Assembly (NCBI GenBank): GCA_947095535.1
Contig: OX352772.1
Location: forward strand, 40,195,445-40,259,444
From: Poecilobothrus nobilitatus
Lineage: Eukaryota > Arthropoda > Insecta > Diptera > Dolichopodidae
Direction of reading: 5' to 3'
DNA length: 64,000 nt
Part shown: piece after piece, positions 12,395-25,450 of the stretch
Numbering within the stretch: position 1 is the first letter of the stretch
Layout of the letters: every line of letters begins with the position of its first letter
Notes under the pieces: model-generated
Database searches by the model: none
Told to the model about the DNA's origin: nothing
The model's input: only the letters and a program-made list of their open reading frames with translations
Position numbers and translations under genes: made by a program

Positions 12395-12620
12395 AGAATC
12401 TGCAAAGACACCAAGTATATCTGCTTGATAGTATCAGATTCATACTATAACTAAACCAACCTCCTCCTTAAGTCAATATAATGGGATTAAAATTCTAACT
12501 TCTAACACAGTATATTGGTTAGAGAGTAGAAATAAGATAGAATAGGACAAGCGTCTGGAAACATTGAATTGGGAAGTAGGGAATAATAAGACCGCCTATT
12601 ATTATTATTATTATTTGCTA
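12395..12620. repeat. Dispersed repeat shared with 52.08-52.31 kb, ATT-rich end
   Basis: CAAAGACACCAAG, GTAGTATCAGATTC-like and CAGTATATTGG blocks occur in the same order as near 52085-52210. Both copies then lead into CCGCCTATTATTATTA. The unit is about 225 bp and probably part of a second SINE-like family whose tRNA-like head is seen at 52.70-52.75 kb. Confidence 0.6.
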
Positions 12621-12904
12621 TTAGTGATAACTTTTAACATAAATTTTTGATAAATTTTTCCTTTTATTTCTTATCCTATTGATCGTGCTAGTCGGCAACA
12701 ACTATTGATTTCATTAATAAAAACTGGTTGTTAAAACATCAAGGATTGTTAGTAAAAAGAGGTTCAAACCTGTCAATGATACTTGATAATTAATCATAAG
12801 CTTCATAGTTATTTTATTCATTTTAATAAGTTTAATTTATCAATTATACTATGGGCTAATTATATCGGGATTAATTGTTTTGTAAAATAAGACACATATC
12901 TCAC

Positions 12905-12978
12905 TAATGACGTACAGCGTGGTTAAGTCACCGCTCTTTCAATGGAAAGGTATCGGGTTCAAACCACGGTCAATTTAT
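12905..12978 (+). repeat. tRNA-like segment (second SINE family head)
   Basis: GTGGTTAAGTCACCGC resembles a D arm, CTTTCAATGGAAAG forms an anticodon-like stem-loop and GGGTTCAAACC is a B box. The acceptor stem does not close, so it is not a functional tRNA gene. Confidence 0.5.
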
Positions 12979-12985
12979 AACCAAT

Positions 12986-15900
12986 ATTAGTAATTTATAT
13001 CGTAATATAGTTAATATCCTAATAATTAATGTCGTAGTAATATAAAAAGGAAATAAAAATAAATAAGATATTGTATAAGATAAATGATGCACAAATATAA
13101 TATTTGTGTTTTATAGTCTTATACAATACATACAGTCATAGTAATCAACGATTTAGTAAAAATAATGATTTAAAAAACTGAAACATAGTGAAAATATGCG
13201 ATTTAGCAAATGTTTTATGCTACTTATAGGAGTGGAAAGAGCAAAAAAAAGAACGAAATATATGAAATATAGAAATTTGTGAATTGAATCAATTGTATAA
13301 TAAATAAGTTAATATTAAAGATGTTTTCTCTTTCTTCAAGTATTTCTGTTGAACTTCGAACGAAATGTACATAATTTTGATTTAAGGCTTAGAAATTCTT
13401 ATTGTTTTTTTTTTGCAAAACTTTACTTTTATACTTGCACCTTTAATTATACGAACTATTTTCTTTTTTTATCAAAATATTTAGCATTTAAGTTTTAAAT
13501 TTTCAAATTTTGAAATGATCGAAAAATGTTTAAATTACAACATTTGAATTGATTATGGGTTGGTTCCTCATATGAGTATTTTTTATTTTTTTACATAAAA
13601 ATAAAATAAGTGTTTTAAATAAAATAAAGTTAATAAAACAAGCAACGAATAATCCTTTTAACTAACTTCAGTTGTATTATTGTTATTAATTTTTTTTAGT
13701 TGGTTACTTAATTCCAGATTCAAAATTATAAATATAAAATACCAAATTAAAAAACATTAAATCCAAAATTGCCATTTTCCTGAAAATAGAAATATTCAAT
13801 AAAAAGAATCTTGAAAAATAGTAACTATGTAGCAGCTGGAAACAGAAATAATCTATAACAATAATTTAGTAGTTTTCAGCCACACACTCAGTAACTACAT
13901 ATTTTTTACGATTTTTCTACTATAAAACCTATACATAATATTAATAATAAAACATAAAAAACAAATTTCATATTTACATTAGAGTAGTATGGTACCTACG
14001 ATATTTGGTAGTACTAACAAGACTTTCACAACAAAATAACAAAAAAAACACAAAATTATAAGAGACGTTCTCACTTACTCTCTTTAAAATTGTGTATTTT
14101 TTTTTTTCCTCTCGAATCTTGAGTCTCGACTTGACTCGACCTCAACGGCTCAACTATTCTTTGGCTTTCGTATGTAATGTATTTTAACTTATGCATCTAT
14201 AAAGAAAAAAATTTCAAAATTGATAAAAATCATCATTTAATATAATATTTATTGAAATTTTAAATAATGATGAATGATATTGATCTGATATTAATAACCA
14301 ATATGTATCTAAGTATGTACTTACTTTACTACTTATGTTTGAGTCTCAGTGGGCAGAGTCTCTTTTTTACTTTTCTATTTACTTAATTGTTGCATTTACA
14401 TATGTATGGAATGTTTGTATATTATTTGAAGCGATTAGAAAACTTTTCTAATTGTAATCTTTTTTTAATTCAATTTCTTCTCATATAAGTACTTAAATTT
14501 TAATATAGAGCAGTTCTTACAACCAAAATTAAATTTGAATAATTTTTTATTTTTAAATATTTTGTATGTCAATTTTATGCAGAGTTACCATTTGTACAAT
14601 TGTGGCAATATTTGTACGGTTTTCTCGCCCTCTGTACCATGTACAATCTTAATCAAGGATTGTACGCCAAATATACAGTCTTTTCAAATTTTAAATTTTT
14701 TACATTAGGGCAAGGTAAAACGAAAAACGGCAATATTGTTACAGACAACGTGGCCTATAAAAAAAATTTAACTGAATTTTGCTTCAAACTTTGTTTGTGC
14801 ATTTTACGAATGTTTTACGGCTACCTATTCTGTTTTCCCCACGTATTTTTAAAACATTTATTTCGAACTCGATAAATAAATAGACATAATAGTCCTCACT
14901 CACAATACCAAATAATCTAAATATACGTAGACCAACTACAGGCTCTTTATACAATTTAATTCTGTTTTGGCGTTATTTTAAAAATAATTTCAGTTAGTGT
15001 TTTGACGAATTTGGTTTTGCTTTCTGATTTTTTACTGATTGTACTTTTTTCATAAATTCAATTTTTCTAAACGGCAGCTGCCTATTATATGAATTGCGAT
15101 TCAACATAGAATTTGACTACACATTAACAGGGGCCCCAAGTTATGTATATAAACTTGAACTAACTAGAAAAACAATATTAATTGAAAATCTTCTGAAATT
15201 TTCTTCTATTCTGAAAAAACCGTACAACCCTGATTTTGCAACCAAATCCATATAAAATTCCTCCTATTTGATAATGTTACAAATATATCCATATACAAAT
15301 TTTAAAAAAATCTTATTACCCTAATTTTATAATTAACTCTGCCTTCCATATATTTTTTTTTTTTTTACTTACAAATTTTAACAAGAAACCATTAAAGTAT
15401 TTCGCCACGGCAAATATTTAAAACCCGATTTTGTTGCTCAAATTAAACTTTTACTTTAAAGGTTTTTAATTTTAGAACTTTGTATTTGAGATTTTGTAAT
15501 TTAGTATTATAAAATTAAAGGATATTTATTTGAGGATTATACGATTTTTAAATTTTTTGGAATTTTCTATTAATTGGATTTTAATACACTTCCAAGTTTA
15601 TCATATAATAAATTTTAATTTAATTGTCAATTACTTAATAAATGTCATTCACTTTTATATATTATCCACAGAAAGCGCCCGTATGACATTTAAAGAAAAT
15701 AGACAAATATTCATGATATACGTATGTATATGTTGAAGTAGCTGTTGAAGTAGTCTCCATTTATGTATGTTTTAAAATTTTTTTCATAATAATTAAAGTT
15801 TTCAATATTATAAAATGAAAAAAATATGCCACAATCCACTACATCAAAAATAAAAAATAAATTTCTCTGTTAAAATTAAATATTTTAGATTTTTAAAAGC

Positions 15901-17800
15901 TAAAAAAAAAAACAATAAAAAAAAACTGATAAAATTTTTTTTTTTTAATAAATTTTGACTATAAACAATTCAAATTATTGATTTTATGTCAGCGACACAA
16001 CTATATACATCCCATATTTAATTACATAAATAATATTAATAATGATTTTTAATAACACTTTTTCATGTATAAAAATAACAATAATAATAAAAAAAAAAAA
16101 AAATTAATAATTATGTAAAATTTTGTTAAAGTTGTCAGTTAATTACCTATGAATTGCGCCTTCATTATACATCCTTCATATACATTTATAATTAATAATT
16201 AAGATGAATATAACTTCTTCTTCCTTAAAATAATCAATAACATATTTTCCACTTCAACAAATAAAAAAAAAAAGTGTATATACATATATACATTATATGT
16301 ATATATTATATATAATTAAGAGTTTTTTGTATTTAAAGTTTAAAAAAGAATATACATACAAACTCATAATAAAAAAAGAAAAATCTGACAAAGAAACAAA
16401 AAAAAAAAACATAAATAAATCTTTACTTTTTTTTATATTTTCTAAATTTATTACAATATTTTATATATGTACATATGTATATTATATACCTATATAATAT
16501 AAAGTTTATTAAAATACATACACGATTCATCACCATTCCTATCTTTTCATACTAATCAACAAAATAATCAGGAAACTTATCATTAATCATGGGTAGGAGA
16601 AAACAATACATAAAAACACGCTGTTCAGGTGACATAAATTACAGCATAAAATCAGATACTAACTAACAAAATAAAAACAAAAAATAGAATCCATTTAAGG
16701 ATAGTATTAAAAATAATAATAATATTATATACAACATACATACAATATTACATATAACATAATAATTGTTGTATGAAAAAAAAAGGGAAAAAAAAACATA
16801 TTTTTATTTTTCTCCCCTTCTAATATAAATTTAATTTTTCCACTCGATAAAAAATTATTTTGTATCTTACACTTTTTATCTGTTTTTTTTTTTTTTTGTT
16901 TTTTTAATTTATTTAAACTGTTATATGATCACCATAAAAATTATAAAACTTTTTGAAAAAATTTATATTAAAAAAATGTTATTTTGTTAATTGAATTGAC
17001 AGAAAAAAAAAATTTTTTAATAAAAATATAACCTCAAGGAGTCAGGTTTGATTTTTATAGTAAAAGTTTTATACTTTAAATATAAATATTTATAAATAAA
17101 ATTATATACTTTTATTTGTCATTACATTAAGCTGTAATTTTAGTGATATAAAATTAGTTTTCTATAAATATAAATTAAATAATATAAAGAAATTATAAAA
17201 TAAACAATATATTTTTAATTCATTGTTTATAACTCACAATATAAATTTATTAAAATGAATTGTATTTGTAACTATATGTCTTATACTTTTAAATGACGAA
17301 AGTAAAATAAATAAATCCTTTTGTTTTTTTCATTCATTAAACTTTTTATTCCGAAATTAACTACATACTTTTTTCACATTTTTTATTAATTATAATCTCA
17401 GTTTTATTTTTGAATTTTTCATAAACAATTAATGTAATTTTTTCAAGATTTTAACCGTGAATTTGAAAAAAATTGACAATATAGAGAAGAAAAAAAGAGA
17501 AGTGTAATTTTCAAACGTACAAATCGATATGATTTGTGTTTCCAATCGACTTCTTCACGATTTCACTGTCACTTAGAACTGACTAAAGGTAGAATAGGTA
17601 TATGTATATGCATTTATTTAAATAAAAATCATATAATTTCTATCGGATTTTGATTTCGGCCTAAAGATTTTATTTCGAATTAATTGATTAGAGAATGTTT
17701 TAGACAGTCAACTGTGAAAAGTTTAAGTTTCAGTATATTAAATATAAATTTTGCTAGTCTCTAAATTTTATTTTATGAGTACTAATGTAAATTTTTCTAA
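12986..17800. other. Long gene-poor stretch
   Basis: About 4.8 kb of AT-rich DNA with homopolymers and microsatellites. A 91-codon frame at 14600-14875 is the longest, but shows no domain, splice context or codon bias I trust. A fragment near 15231-15275 resembles the repeat units at 23.2-23.5 kb. Confidence 0.45.
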
Positions 17801-17951
17801 TACAACCCCCCTCCCCTTACCGCAAATCGATTAAGTAAAACCTTGATTGAAACCTTGTTCAAAATCATATCGGATTTTACACAGCCCCCCCTTAACGCAA
17901 ATCGTTTAAATAAAATTTTGATTGAACCCTTCATCAAAATCATATAAGATT
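17801..17951. repeat. Two-copy tandem duplication, about 75 bp
   Basis: Two adjacent units each contain a C-run followed by CGCAAATCGNTTAA, TTGATTGAA and AAAATCATAT. The second starts near 17880. They are diverged, so the duplication is old. Confidence 0.65.
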
Positions 17952-18179
17952 TTTTTGATTGAAAAAACTATTTTCCTAAAATGTACGCCTTTGACATTTT
18001 TTATATATAACATATTATTAACATAAATATTATTCAAACTTAACTTATTCAACATGTAATTAAAAAAAGATGACGCACTTCTTAAAGATATTCTAAATAT
18101 GTAATAGATATCAAAAATTATAACAAAATATATTTTATTTTATTGCTTACATAATTAGTTAATTACTTAATGGACGTTA

Positions 18180-18560
18180 CAGACAAAGAAGATCCTTAGT
18201 CTAAAGCAAAACACCCTTCCATTTTTTACGATTCCGAAGAATTTCTCTACAGTTGAAGATCTGAAGCTATGTGATGTCTACTACCGATGTTTCATTACTC
18301 CAACGAAAGTTCGTCGTCTTACGCAACGTTCCACGACATCTTACATAATATTTGTATTCAAAGATTCTCTTTGATGGGGAATTTTGATCCACACGCCCTA
18401 CGTTTCCTCTCCAGAGAAGTCGTGTGAGCTTAATTTTTTTAGCTAGTACCACGTCATTACAGTCTGTACAGCTTGTGGAGTTTGGTTTAATTTTTTCACA
18501 TTCAAATTTCTTCGATTGACCTGCGATCATAAATGCGATGAAGAAGTTTACGCTCAAAGA
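18180..18560 (-). mobile_element. Degenerate non-LTR retrotransposon C-terminal fragment
   Basis: A minus-strand frame contains LLWRGNVGRVDQNSPSKRIF and then CRGTLRKTTNFRW. These resemble the L-x-W-x-GHV-x-R and RGRP-x-x-RW signatures at the C-terminus of many insect LINE pol proteins. A following frame has NRKKWKG, resembling the usual R-x-x-W-R ending. The frame is broken and isolated, with no reverse transcriptase core nearby. Confidence 0.5.
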
Positions 18561-20299
18561 TACAATGTGTGTTCACATTTCTAATATGTGTTTTTTTCCA
18601 TATTATGATAAAATAAAAGTTTTTTGAAATATCAATCTAATTTCTATTAATTTTAAATTCTTTTGATTATAAAAAAAGAATAAAAAGTAAATTATTGACA
18701 GACAAACAAAAAGTAAATAAATTTTTTCACCTAAAAATATTCTTTAATCTAATTTATTACTAATTATACTTTATAGTATAATATATGAACATACCTTAAT
18801 TATGATATCGGATGTTCTGAAAGTATTCTCCAAAAAAAAAAAAAAACCATGGACCATAACAATAATAGTTCAGCTTCTAAGAACTTTTATTATCATAAAA
18901 AGTTTATAAACCAACATAATATGTGTGTTAAACAGTGTTTCTTAAACTTGTTCTTAAATTTATCTATCTATATCATATTTTAAAAATATACTAAAAGTCG
19001 TTTGTTTATTTTACAATAATGTTTACAATAATGTGGTCCGTTTCTTCAATTTTATGAAATTTTCATTATCTTTCTTAATTCGTGAAGGATGTGATCATTG
19101 AAATTATTAAAAAACAACGATAAAATTAGTAGATATTGTGTATAAATTATGATATAATACATAAAATTTAGAAAAATTAGTAAGCATAAGCAAGTTTAAG
19201 ATCTAGACTCACTTTATCTTAAATTTCTATGCTTTATTTAACTAATAACTTTTTTATAAGATTAATTAAAAATCAAAAGTCAATTTAATTAAAAATAATC
19301 TATTTAATACTTGACGTACATATAAATATTTTAAGTTGTATAAAACCTAATAATCAAAATAAAGGTTATAGGATTCAATTGTGCATTTTAATATCAGTAA
19401 AAAATGTCAGAGATATGTTACACCTTAATCTTTTTAAAAATATTCATAGAATATTCATACATCACCACGATTAATTTGAAGACTCTTTCATTTTTTATAG
19501 GTTTTTCATATACCAAAAAGCGACACCATAATGTCAAAATCAGCTGGAATTAAAAATGTTAAAATTAGCTTCATTTTTGTCACATTTTTAAAGGAACGTT
19601 CATTTCAAATGAAATTTAAATATTGGGCCAAATTCATAAAATTTAGCTTGTACTCAATCTAGAAGCGAGTATATGAACTTCAATCTACTACGAGTTCAAG
19701 TGTAGATTTTGTTTGAAAAAGTGAGATTTGAGTTCAAGCTCAATTTTAAGCATGTGGCCCATTGTTAATTGTTATATATCATAATATTTTGCCATGAAAA
19801 TTTGAATCAAATTTTAAGTTGTTTGAACTTCAATTGTTTGATTATCAATCTTTCGTTGTTTGTTTTTTTCTTCAGAAATTACTCCCATTTCACTAAATTA
19901 TGGAATCACTTCTGATGAAAACAAAAAATGTGTCATGATGTTATATGGTTGTTCAAAAAAATTTAATTTTAAATCTTACTTAAAGTTTTTCATGATTTCA
20001 CATTTCGATTTAATTTTTACTCAAACTAAATCAATCAATGCAATGCATCAATTACTCAAACTAAATGTGCAATCAATGCAAGAAAAAAATTAATTTAAAA
20101 AATTTTAATGGGATTTAATGTTTTTCTGAATGCTCTTTCCAAAATGCTCTGGTTTGGATATTTATAGTATCAAAACAAATTTACAGAAAACATAGATGCA
20201 TTTTGGTTGGCACCAACTACAAAACTATGTATAGTTTGTATTGTAATAAAATAATGCAAAAAACTTCAAATTCAACACGGAGTATTGACAAACAATTGT
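18561..20299. other. Intergenic, no feature recognised
   Basis: No supported gene. A 77-codon plus-strand frame at 19860-20093 is not recognisable and lacks supporting context. Confidence 0.45.
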
Positions 20300-20900
20300 G
20301 CAGATTCTGAAATAAACAGAAAACTTGATACGATATTAGAATATCAATCTTCCACTAAATCCGAAATTCAATCATTAATACCTCGGAAGATGAAAACCTA
20401 AAATTAAAAAATTAAAATATTGTTCTTTAAAACCAAATCATTTCGAACCAAATTGATGTTGAAAATATCAAACAACAGAACTAAACAAACAAATTAAGAT
20501 ATACGGAATGGACGAAGAAATTTAATCTAAGAAAGCATTAATGAAAATCACAAAAATTTCCAAGTTCGAGTTAAACCCAGAAGATATAAAAGAGGGTTTT
20601 AGAATAAAGCCAAACAAAAATCAGATGAAACTTATAAAGACTCTTATTACAAGCAACTTAACTCTCTAGTCTGGATAATGACTAGAATGGGGATAAAAAA
20701 AAGGAAAATTGATCTTAAATTGTAGAACTGGGACTAAACGGGAAATTTAGCTGATGCAAGTTCACTGACTTCTTGAACCTCCGTAAATTATACGACTTGG
20801 GAAACACCTGTGCTGTTAATGTGTTCCACAAATTCGACGTACGAATATTCCTACATTACGTCGTTCTAGTTCCTACCTACTCAAAAAAAGACCTTTAAAC
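20300..20900 (+). pseudogene. Possible decayed non-LTR ORF1-like fragment
   Basis: Plus-strand frames show IKIYGMDEE followed by FELNPEDIKEGFRIKPNK. This resembles the I-x-I-x-G-I-P-E ... D-I-x-x-x-x-R-I pattern of LINE ORF1 proteins. Composition is less AT-rich than the flanks, and stops and frameshifts are frequent. The assignment rests on weak pattern similarity only. Confidence 0.3.
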
Positions 20901-22494
20901 GAACTCATTTTAGTATCTTGATTTTTTTTAATTGCAGTGGGTGTTTTTAGATTTTTAAAATAATTTCAATACATATTTGAATTTAATTAATATTAGTTAG
21001 TTATAAATTTAAAAATTTATTCTTAACATATTTTTGTACTAATTTCTTAAGTTTGTAAATCTCTGTATACAATCCTACTTTTATTTATTTAGAAAAATAA
21101 TAAAAACAAAAAAATCAAAGTAATAACATTAAATTTCTTTTATAATATTTGTATGTACATATAATACGATTTACATACACCTATAACATAAATCGTTATT
21201 TTCTTTCCTTATTTTATATATACATATGTATATACATAAGGTGTTTTTTATTACGAGCTCCCAAAATAATGTTTCATAAATTTTTTCTAACATAATATTA
21301 TTTATATTCTATACATAAATACATAATATTATATAATTATATATAATTTATATCTATACTCTATATAATATGTAGGTATATATATATAAGTACCTATGTA
21401 TGTGCATACATAAATATTACATTTACAAATAAATTATGTAATATCTTCTAAACAAAAACACCTTCCAACTAAATTTTATGTGCAAAAAAAAAATAAAAAA
21501 AATAACTGTAAAACAAACTCCATATTATGAATCCACTCTCTAGATAAATCCGTGTAATATCCGGTTACTTATTTTCCGTTTTTCTTGTTTTTTTTTCCCT
21601 TTCTCAAATATGATTTATATCTTTTATTATGTATGTACATTCATTTATATACATATACAATCTCAATAATATGTGTGCATTATGTCAAATAATAATAAAT
21701 AATAAATTTGGTAGGTAAACAAAAAAAAAAAAATATTTAACCTATTACATAGTTTAGAAGAAAAAACATAAAACCATAAAAAATAATGTTTTTTTATTAA
21801 AACTTTGACAAAACTAAACAAAAAACCGTATGTATACATATACCTATGCATACAATATTTAAGGAATACGAATTACGATTAAGAAATACATACATACATA
21901 AGTAGTAAGGCAAAATAAACCTTTGCATTAAAAATAAATATTGATAAAAAATTTTGGAATCATCAATAAAATGTAAAAATATTAACTTCATATATTCTAA
22001 TCTAGAATCTAGATTCTAGTAACATAATAACTGCTGTCGGAATGAGTCGGTATTCAACTGTTGTTCAAATATTTTTTTGTTAATTCACTTACATTACTCA
22101 AATATTATATAGTAGGTACTAAAAATTACAGTTCTAAATATCCTACATGCGCACAATAACATCATCTCCTGTTCTCTATATGGAATAACATTTCTTTATT
22201 TCCCCTATTTTAGCATTCAAAAATGTTCTTTAATGAATGAAAACTGTTAAAAATATTTACTCTGGTTTATTGTGCGTTTTCTTTATCATTTCAGTTGTTT
22301 AAAAAAAAAATATGTATGTAAGTATATTCAAAAAAGTATAGGTACATATGTAATGTACATAATATATTATACCTTCATATATAGCAAATAATTATATATT
22401 ATATGATATTACGACACCTGTTGAATTTCCATAAGAATTATGACATATTATATACATATAAATTCCTTTAATGTATATTTATATACTTATATAC

Positions 22495-22530
<36 letters not shown>

Positions 22531-23030
22531 ATTATATATTATAAAAATATACCCGTTAAAAAATTTTACAATTATAATTGTTTTAAAATTTTTCTTCTCA
22601 ATATAGAATTAAATCGGCAATAGTCGACAAATTATTTTCAGTTATGTACATACATATTATGTACGTATTACCTACATACATATGTACATTATATGAAATA
22701 TGTACATTATATATATGTATGTTTTTAATTTTGAAATTTTTTTTTTAATTAAAGGAAAATGAAACTACCGTTCTAAATAATTATAAGTATAAAACTTATT
22801 AATTATAGCCTACAATTAACTTATTCTAAACCTATCAACTTCTTCATCTCCTTCCAATACTCTATTCAGGACGTATAGTGACATTGAACTATGACATATA
22901 TACCAGTTTTTTTCTTATACATACATACATTCACATAACGTTTTTATTAGATTCTAAAAAAAAACTTTGATTCGAAAATTTTCAATTTTGTTCTCTTTTT
23001 TATTTAACCGTTTGTTTTACATGGATTGCG
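20901..23030. other. Gene-poor stretch rich in TA and TACATA microsatellites
   Basis: Contains a pure (TA)n tract near 22498-22526 and many TATGTACATA stretches. A short perfect palindrome-like TCTAGAATCTAGATTCTAG lies near 22001-22019. No gene is seen. Confidence 0.5.
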
Positions 23031-23037
23031 TTGAGAC

Positions 23038-23180
23038 TGATATCCCAAAATCAAAATTCCAAATTCAAAGTACCAAACTTAAAATTCCAAAAAGAAAATC
23101 TTAAAATAAAAAAATTCCAAACCACAAAATCTCAAAATAAAATTCCAAATGTACAAAATCCCAAAAAAAAAAAAATCCCA
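23038..23180. repeat. Degenerate AAAATTCCAAA short repeats
   Basis: Successive variants of AAAATTCCAAA / AAAATCCCAAA occur roughly every 10-25 bp. The plus-strand frame across it is a low-complexity artefact. Confidence 0.5.
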
Positions 23181-23229
23181 AGAAAAAATTGTTTTCTACT
23201 CAAAACATTCTTTGTGAAACTCCCGCTGA

Positions 23230-23410
23230 AACGCTGATTTTATAAACAACTGTAAAATCCTTCCTAATTAATTTTGTTACTTAAAATGTTCAACTGCAAA
23301 GTATCTAAAAAACCCGCTAAACAAATTATTGAAATCCTGATTTTGTAAGTAACTAAGCAATTCCCTCCTAATTCAGAAACTCCCTCCCTAAATCCCTCCT
23401 AATTCAGAAA

Positions 23411-23445
<35 letters not shown>

Positions 23446-23560
23446 TGAAAAAATAACATATAGTTTGATTTTGTAACCAACTCTTAAATCCATTCCAATC
23501 TTGTTTTTTACATATACATACATATTATATTTAAACAGCAAAGCATTTAAATTAATGAGG
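23230..23560. repeat. About three diverged 100-130 bp repeat units
   Basis: GATTTTRTAA followed by an AACT and CCTAATT or CCAATC block starts near 23236, 23338 and 23466. Between them are GCAAAG and ATTATTGAAATCC-like blocks. A pure (TA)n tract (23411-23442) interrupts. A single related unit is present near 8540-8620. Confidence 0.5.
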
Positions 23561-23839
23561 CAATAATCGGACAACTAAAAAATTATATGTGTACATATTG
23601 TTCGCAGACAATTACATAAAATATAATTATATTAAGAAAACTAAACTTTGAAAGTTATATATTTTGGCTCTTTCTATTAAACAATAACTTTCCAAGCTGC
23701 AGAACGTAATCCAAACAATAATTCATTATAATATTGAATTAAATAATTTCCAAACTTCGTTGAATATTTTTCTATGAAATGTTTTATTAAAAAATGTGAC
23801 ATTTTTCGGATTAGATTATTTTATATTCAAGTACATTTA

Positions 23840-23998
23840 TGGCTGTAAATGTCGTAAGGGGGAATAACTCTTACGACGTGTGGCTGTAAATGTCGTAAGA
23901 GGGAATAACTCTTACGACATGTGTAGGATTCGAACCCACACTTCCTCGGAGTTTACATTGTATTTTATACGCTCTTACCCACTAGGCCACCGAGGCCC
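23840..23998 (-). mobile_element. tRNA-derived SINE, tail-truncated, with internal duplication
   Basis: The minus-strand head is intact, with A box (complement of ACTAGGCCACCGAGG) and B box (complement of GGATTCGAACCC). The tail is missing. A 41-bp segment holding the inverted CGTAAG...CTTACG pair is tandemly duplicated (23840-23880 and 23881-23921) with two mismatches. Confidence 0.8.
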
Positions 23999-24725
23999 CT
24001 AACAATAAGTAATTTGACACTATAATAATTTTAAGTATACATAAGTACTTATTTCTGGCCCAAACATTTTTTTTTGTAATTTCTTACACTCTTTTCAAAA
24101 GTCATTAAACTAAAAGAATAAACGTTTAGTAAAAATAAATTTTACCTTGAGCTACAACTTTCAATATCTTAACTATATTTTAATAAGGTTAAAATTGGTT
24201 CTAGCGTATTTAAATTATTCGTTAGTAAAAATAAAAACTCACTAAAAAAAAATTTAAAAGTTTCAAATTTAAATTAAGATTTAAGTTCACCATTAAATTG
24301 ATATTTTTATTTTCATGTATTAATTTTTGAAATCGATTGATTTTTTTCATTAACCATGGTATCGCCAAATACGATTATGTTTAGTTTGCATTAGAATGCA
24401 TTCATGAATATTCAATATAATATGTATTATGGCAGTATATTTTATGTATATTTTCTATACTTAAAGAAAAGTCAAATTTCTTTTTAATTTAATGTTTGCA
24501 ATTTCTTTTAAATTAGTTTTTTATAAATTCTTTATTATATCAACATTTGTTGCATATGGCATGCCTTTGCATAATTAACTTAAAATTATTTCCATAATTA
24601 AAGTTGATTTATAGAAAATTTAAAAAAAAAATATTAATATAATTATAATTAGTCTAAGTTTAAATATCAATAACTTAACACTGAATTTTATTTTCGGAAT
24701 CGTAAATTCATTCAAATATAAAGAA
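23999..24725. other. Upstream region of the defensin-like gene
   Basis: AT-rich. I saw no clear TATA/initiator pair and no convincing kappaB site for the gene at 24726. Confidence 0.4.
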
Positions 24726-25247
24726 ATGTTTATTTTCGTAATTTTATATTTATTCTTATTTAAAAATGTTTTTGGTAAAAAAGAAATATTTCCAAATATT
24801 TATTTTTTTTATTTTTATACGTTTAAAATTAAATTAATTTTTTTTAAGCTCAAATGGAAGGTGAACCAGCAATGCCAATGGAACCTGCAGCCATGGGAAT
24901 GGAGACAACAACCGTAATGCCACAAATGGAAACTACGTCTGCACCTTCAAATACTCCCAAAGTAATTAGAATTAAAAAAACAACCACTACTGCAAAAACA
25001 ACAGTATTACCAAACCCCTTTAATACATTAACAAGTGAGTATAATATTTTTTTATATCAAGTGTTTCAAAATAAAATATTTATATGTTTTTTTTTATACT
25101 CAAGATGCTTGTAGCGGTTTATTTTCTTCTTTACTTAACAAAGGTAATATTAAGTGTCAAGCACTTTGTACATTATCCGGACATACAAATGGTGGATTAT
25201 GTTCTTTTGTTGAAAATCAAAATGTTTGTACTTGCAAAGTATCTTAA
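24726..25247 (+). CDS. Secreted defensin-like (CS-alpha-beta pattern) peptide precursor
   Basis: Three exons, 24726-24774, 24849-25034 and 25105-25247, join in frame through |GTAAAA, TTTAAG|, |GTGAGT and CTCAAG| sites to give 125 residues. Residues 1-17 form a hydrophobic signal peptide (MFIFVILYLFLFKNVF). Residues about 18-78 are Met/Pro/Thr-rich (EPAMPMEPAAMGMETTTV, then Thr/Lys). The C-terminal 46 residues hold exactly six cysteines spaced C-x14-C-x3-C-x10-C-x8-C-x-C, with NGGLC before the fourth. Insect defensins share C-x(n)-C-x3-C-x9/10-C-x(n)-C-x-C and the GGxC gamma core. It is probably an antimicrobial or other secreted disulphide peptide; the target is unknown. The Met/Thr-rich region is unlike a normal defensin propeptide, and no dibasic cleavage site precedes the cysteine domain. 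It is tail to tail with the Ly6 gene. The gene structure is secure; the function is inference. Confidence 0.75.
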
Positions 25248-25450
25248 ATCATTTTTATTTACATAATTTTAATCAAAAACAAAAAAAAAAAATTTTTAAT
25301 TTATATATGTATGTATATATATATGTATTGTATATATATTATTTATATACATGATTATTTTTTAAATTAATAATTTTTAAATAAAATAAAAATTTTATAA
25401 AAAAGAAAAATAAAATATTTATAAACCTTTAAATATTTAAATAATTATTT
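25248..25450. terminator. Shared 3' intergenic region of two convergent genes
   Basis: Only 203 bp separate the stop codons of the defensin-like gene and the Ly6 gene. AATAAA-type hexamers near 25380-25415 could serve the plus-strand transcript. TTTATT on the plus strand would serve the opposite one. Confidence 0.35.

Noticed and set aside
12905..12978. Functional tRNA gene
   Set aside because: Only D-arm, anticodon-stem and B-box likeness are present; the acceptor stem is not complementary.
14600..14875. 91-codon plus-strand frame as a gene
   Set aside because: No domain, no signal peptide cleavage context and no flanking splice sites. The surrounding DNA is repeat-like (several TTGTAC words).
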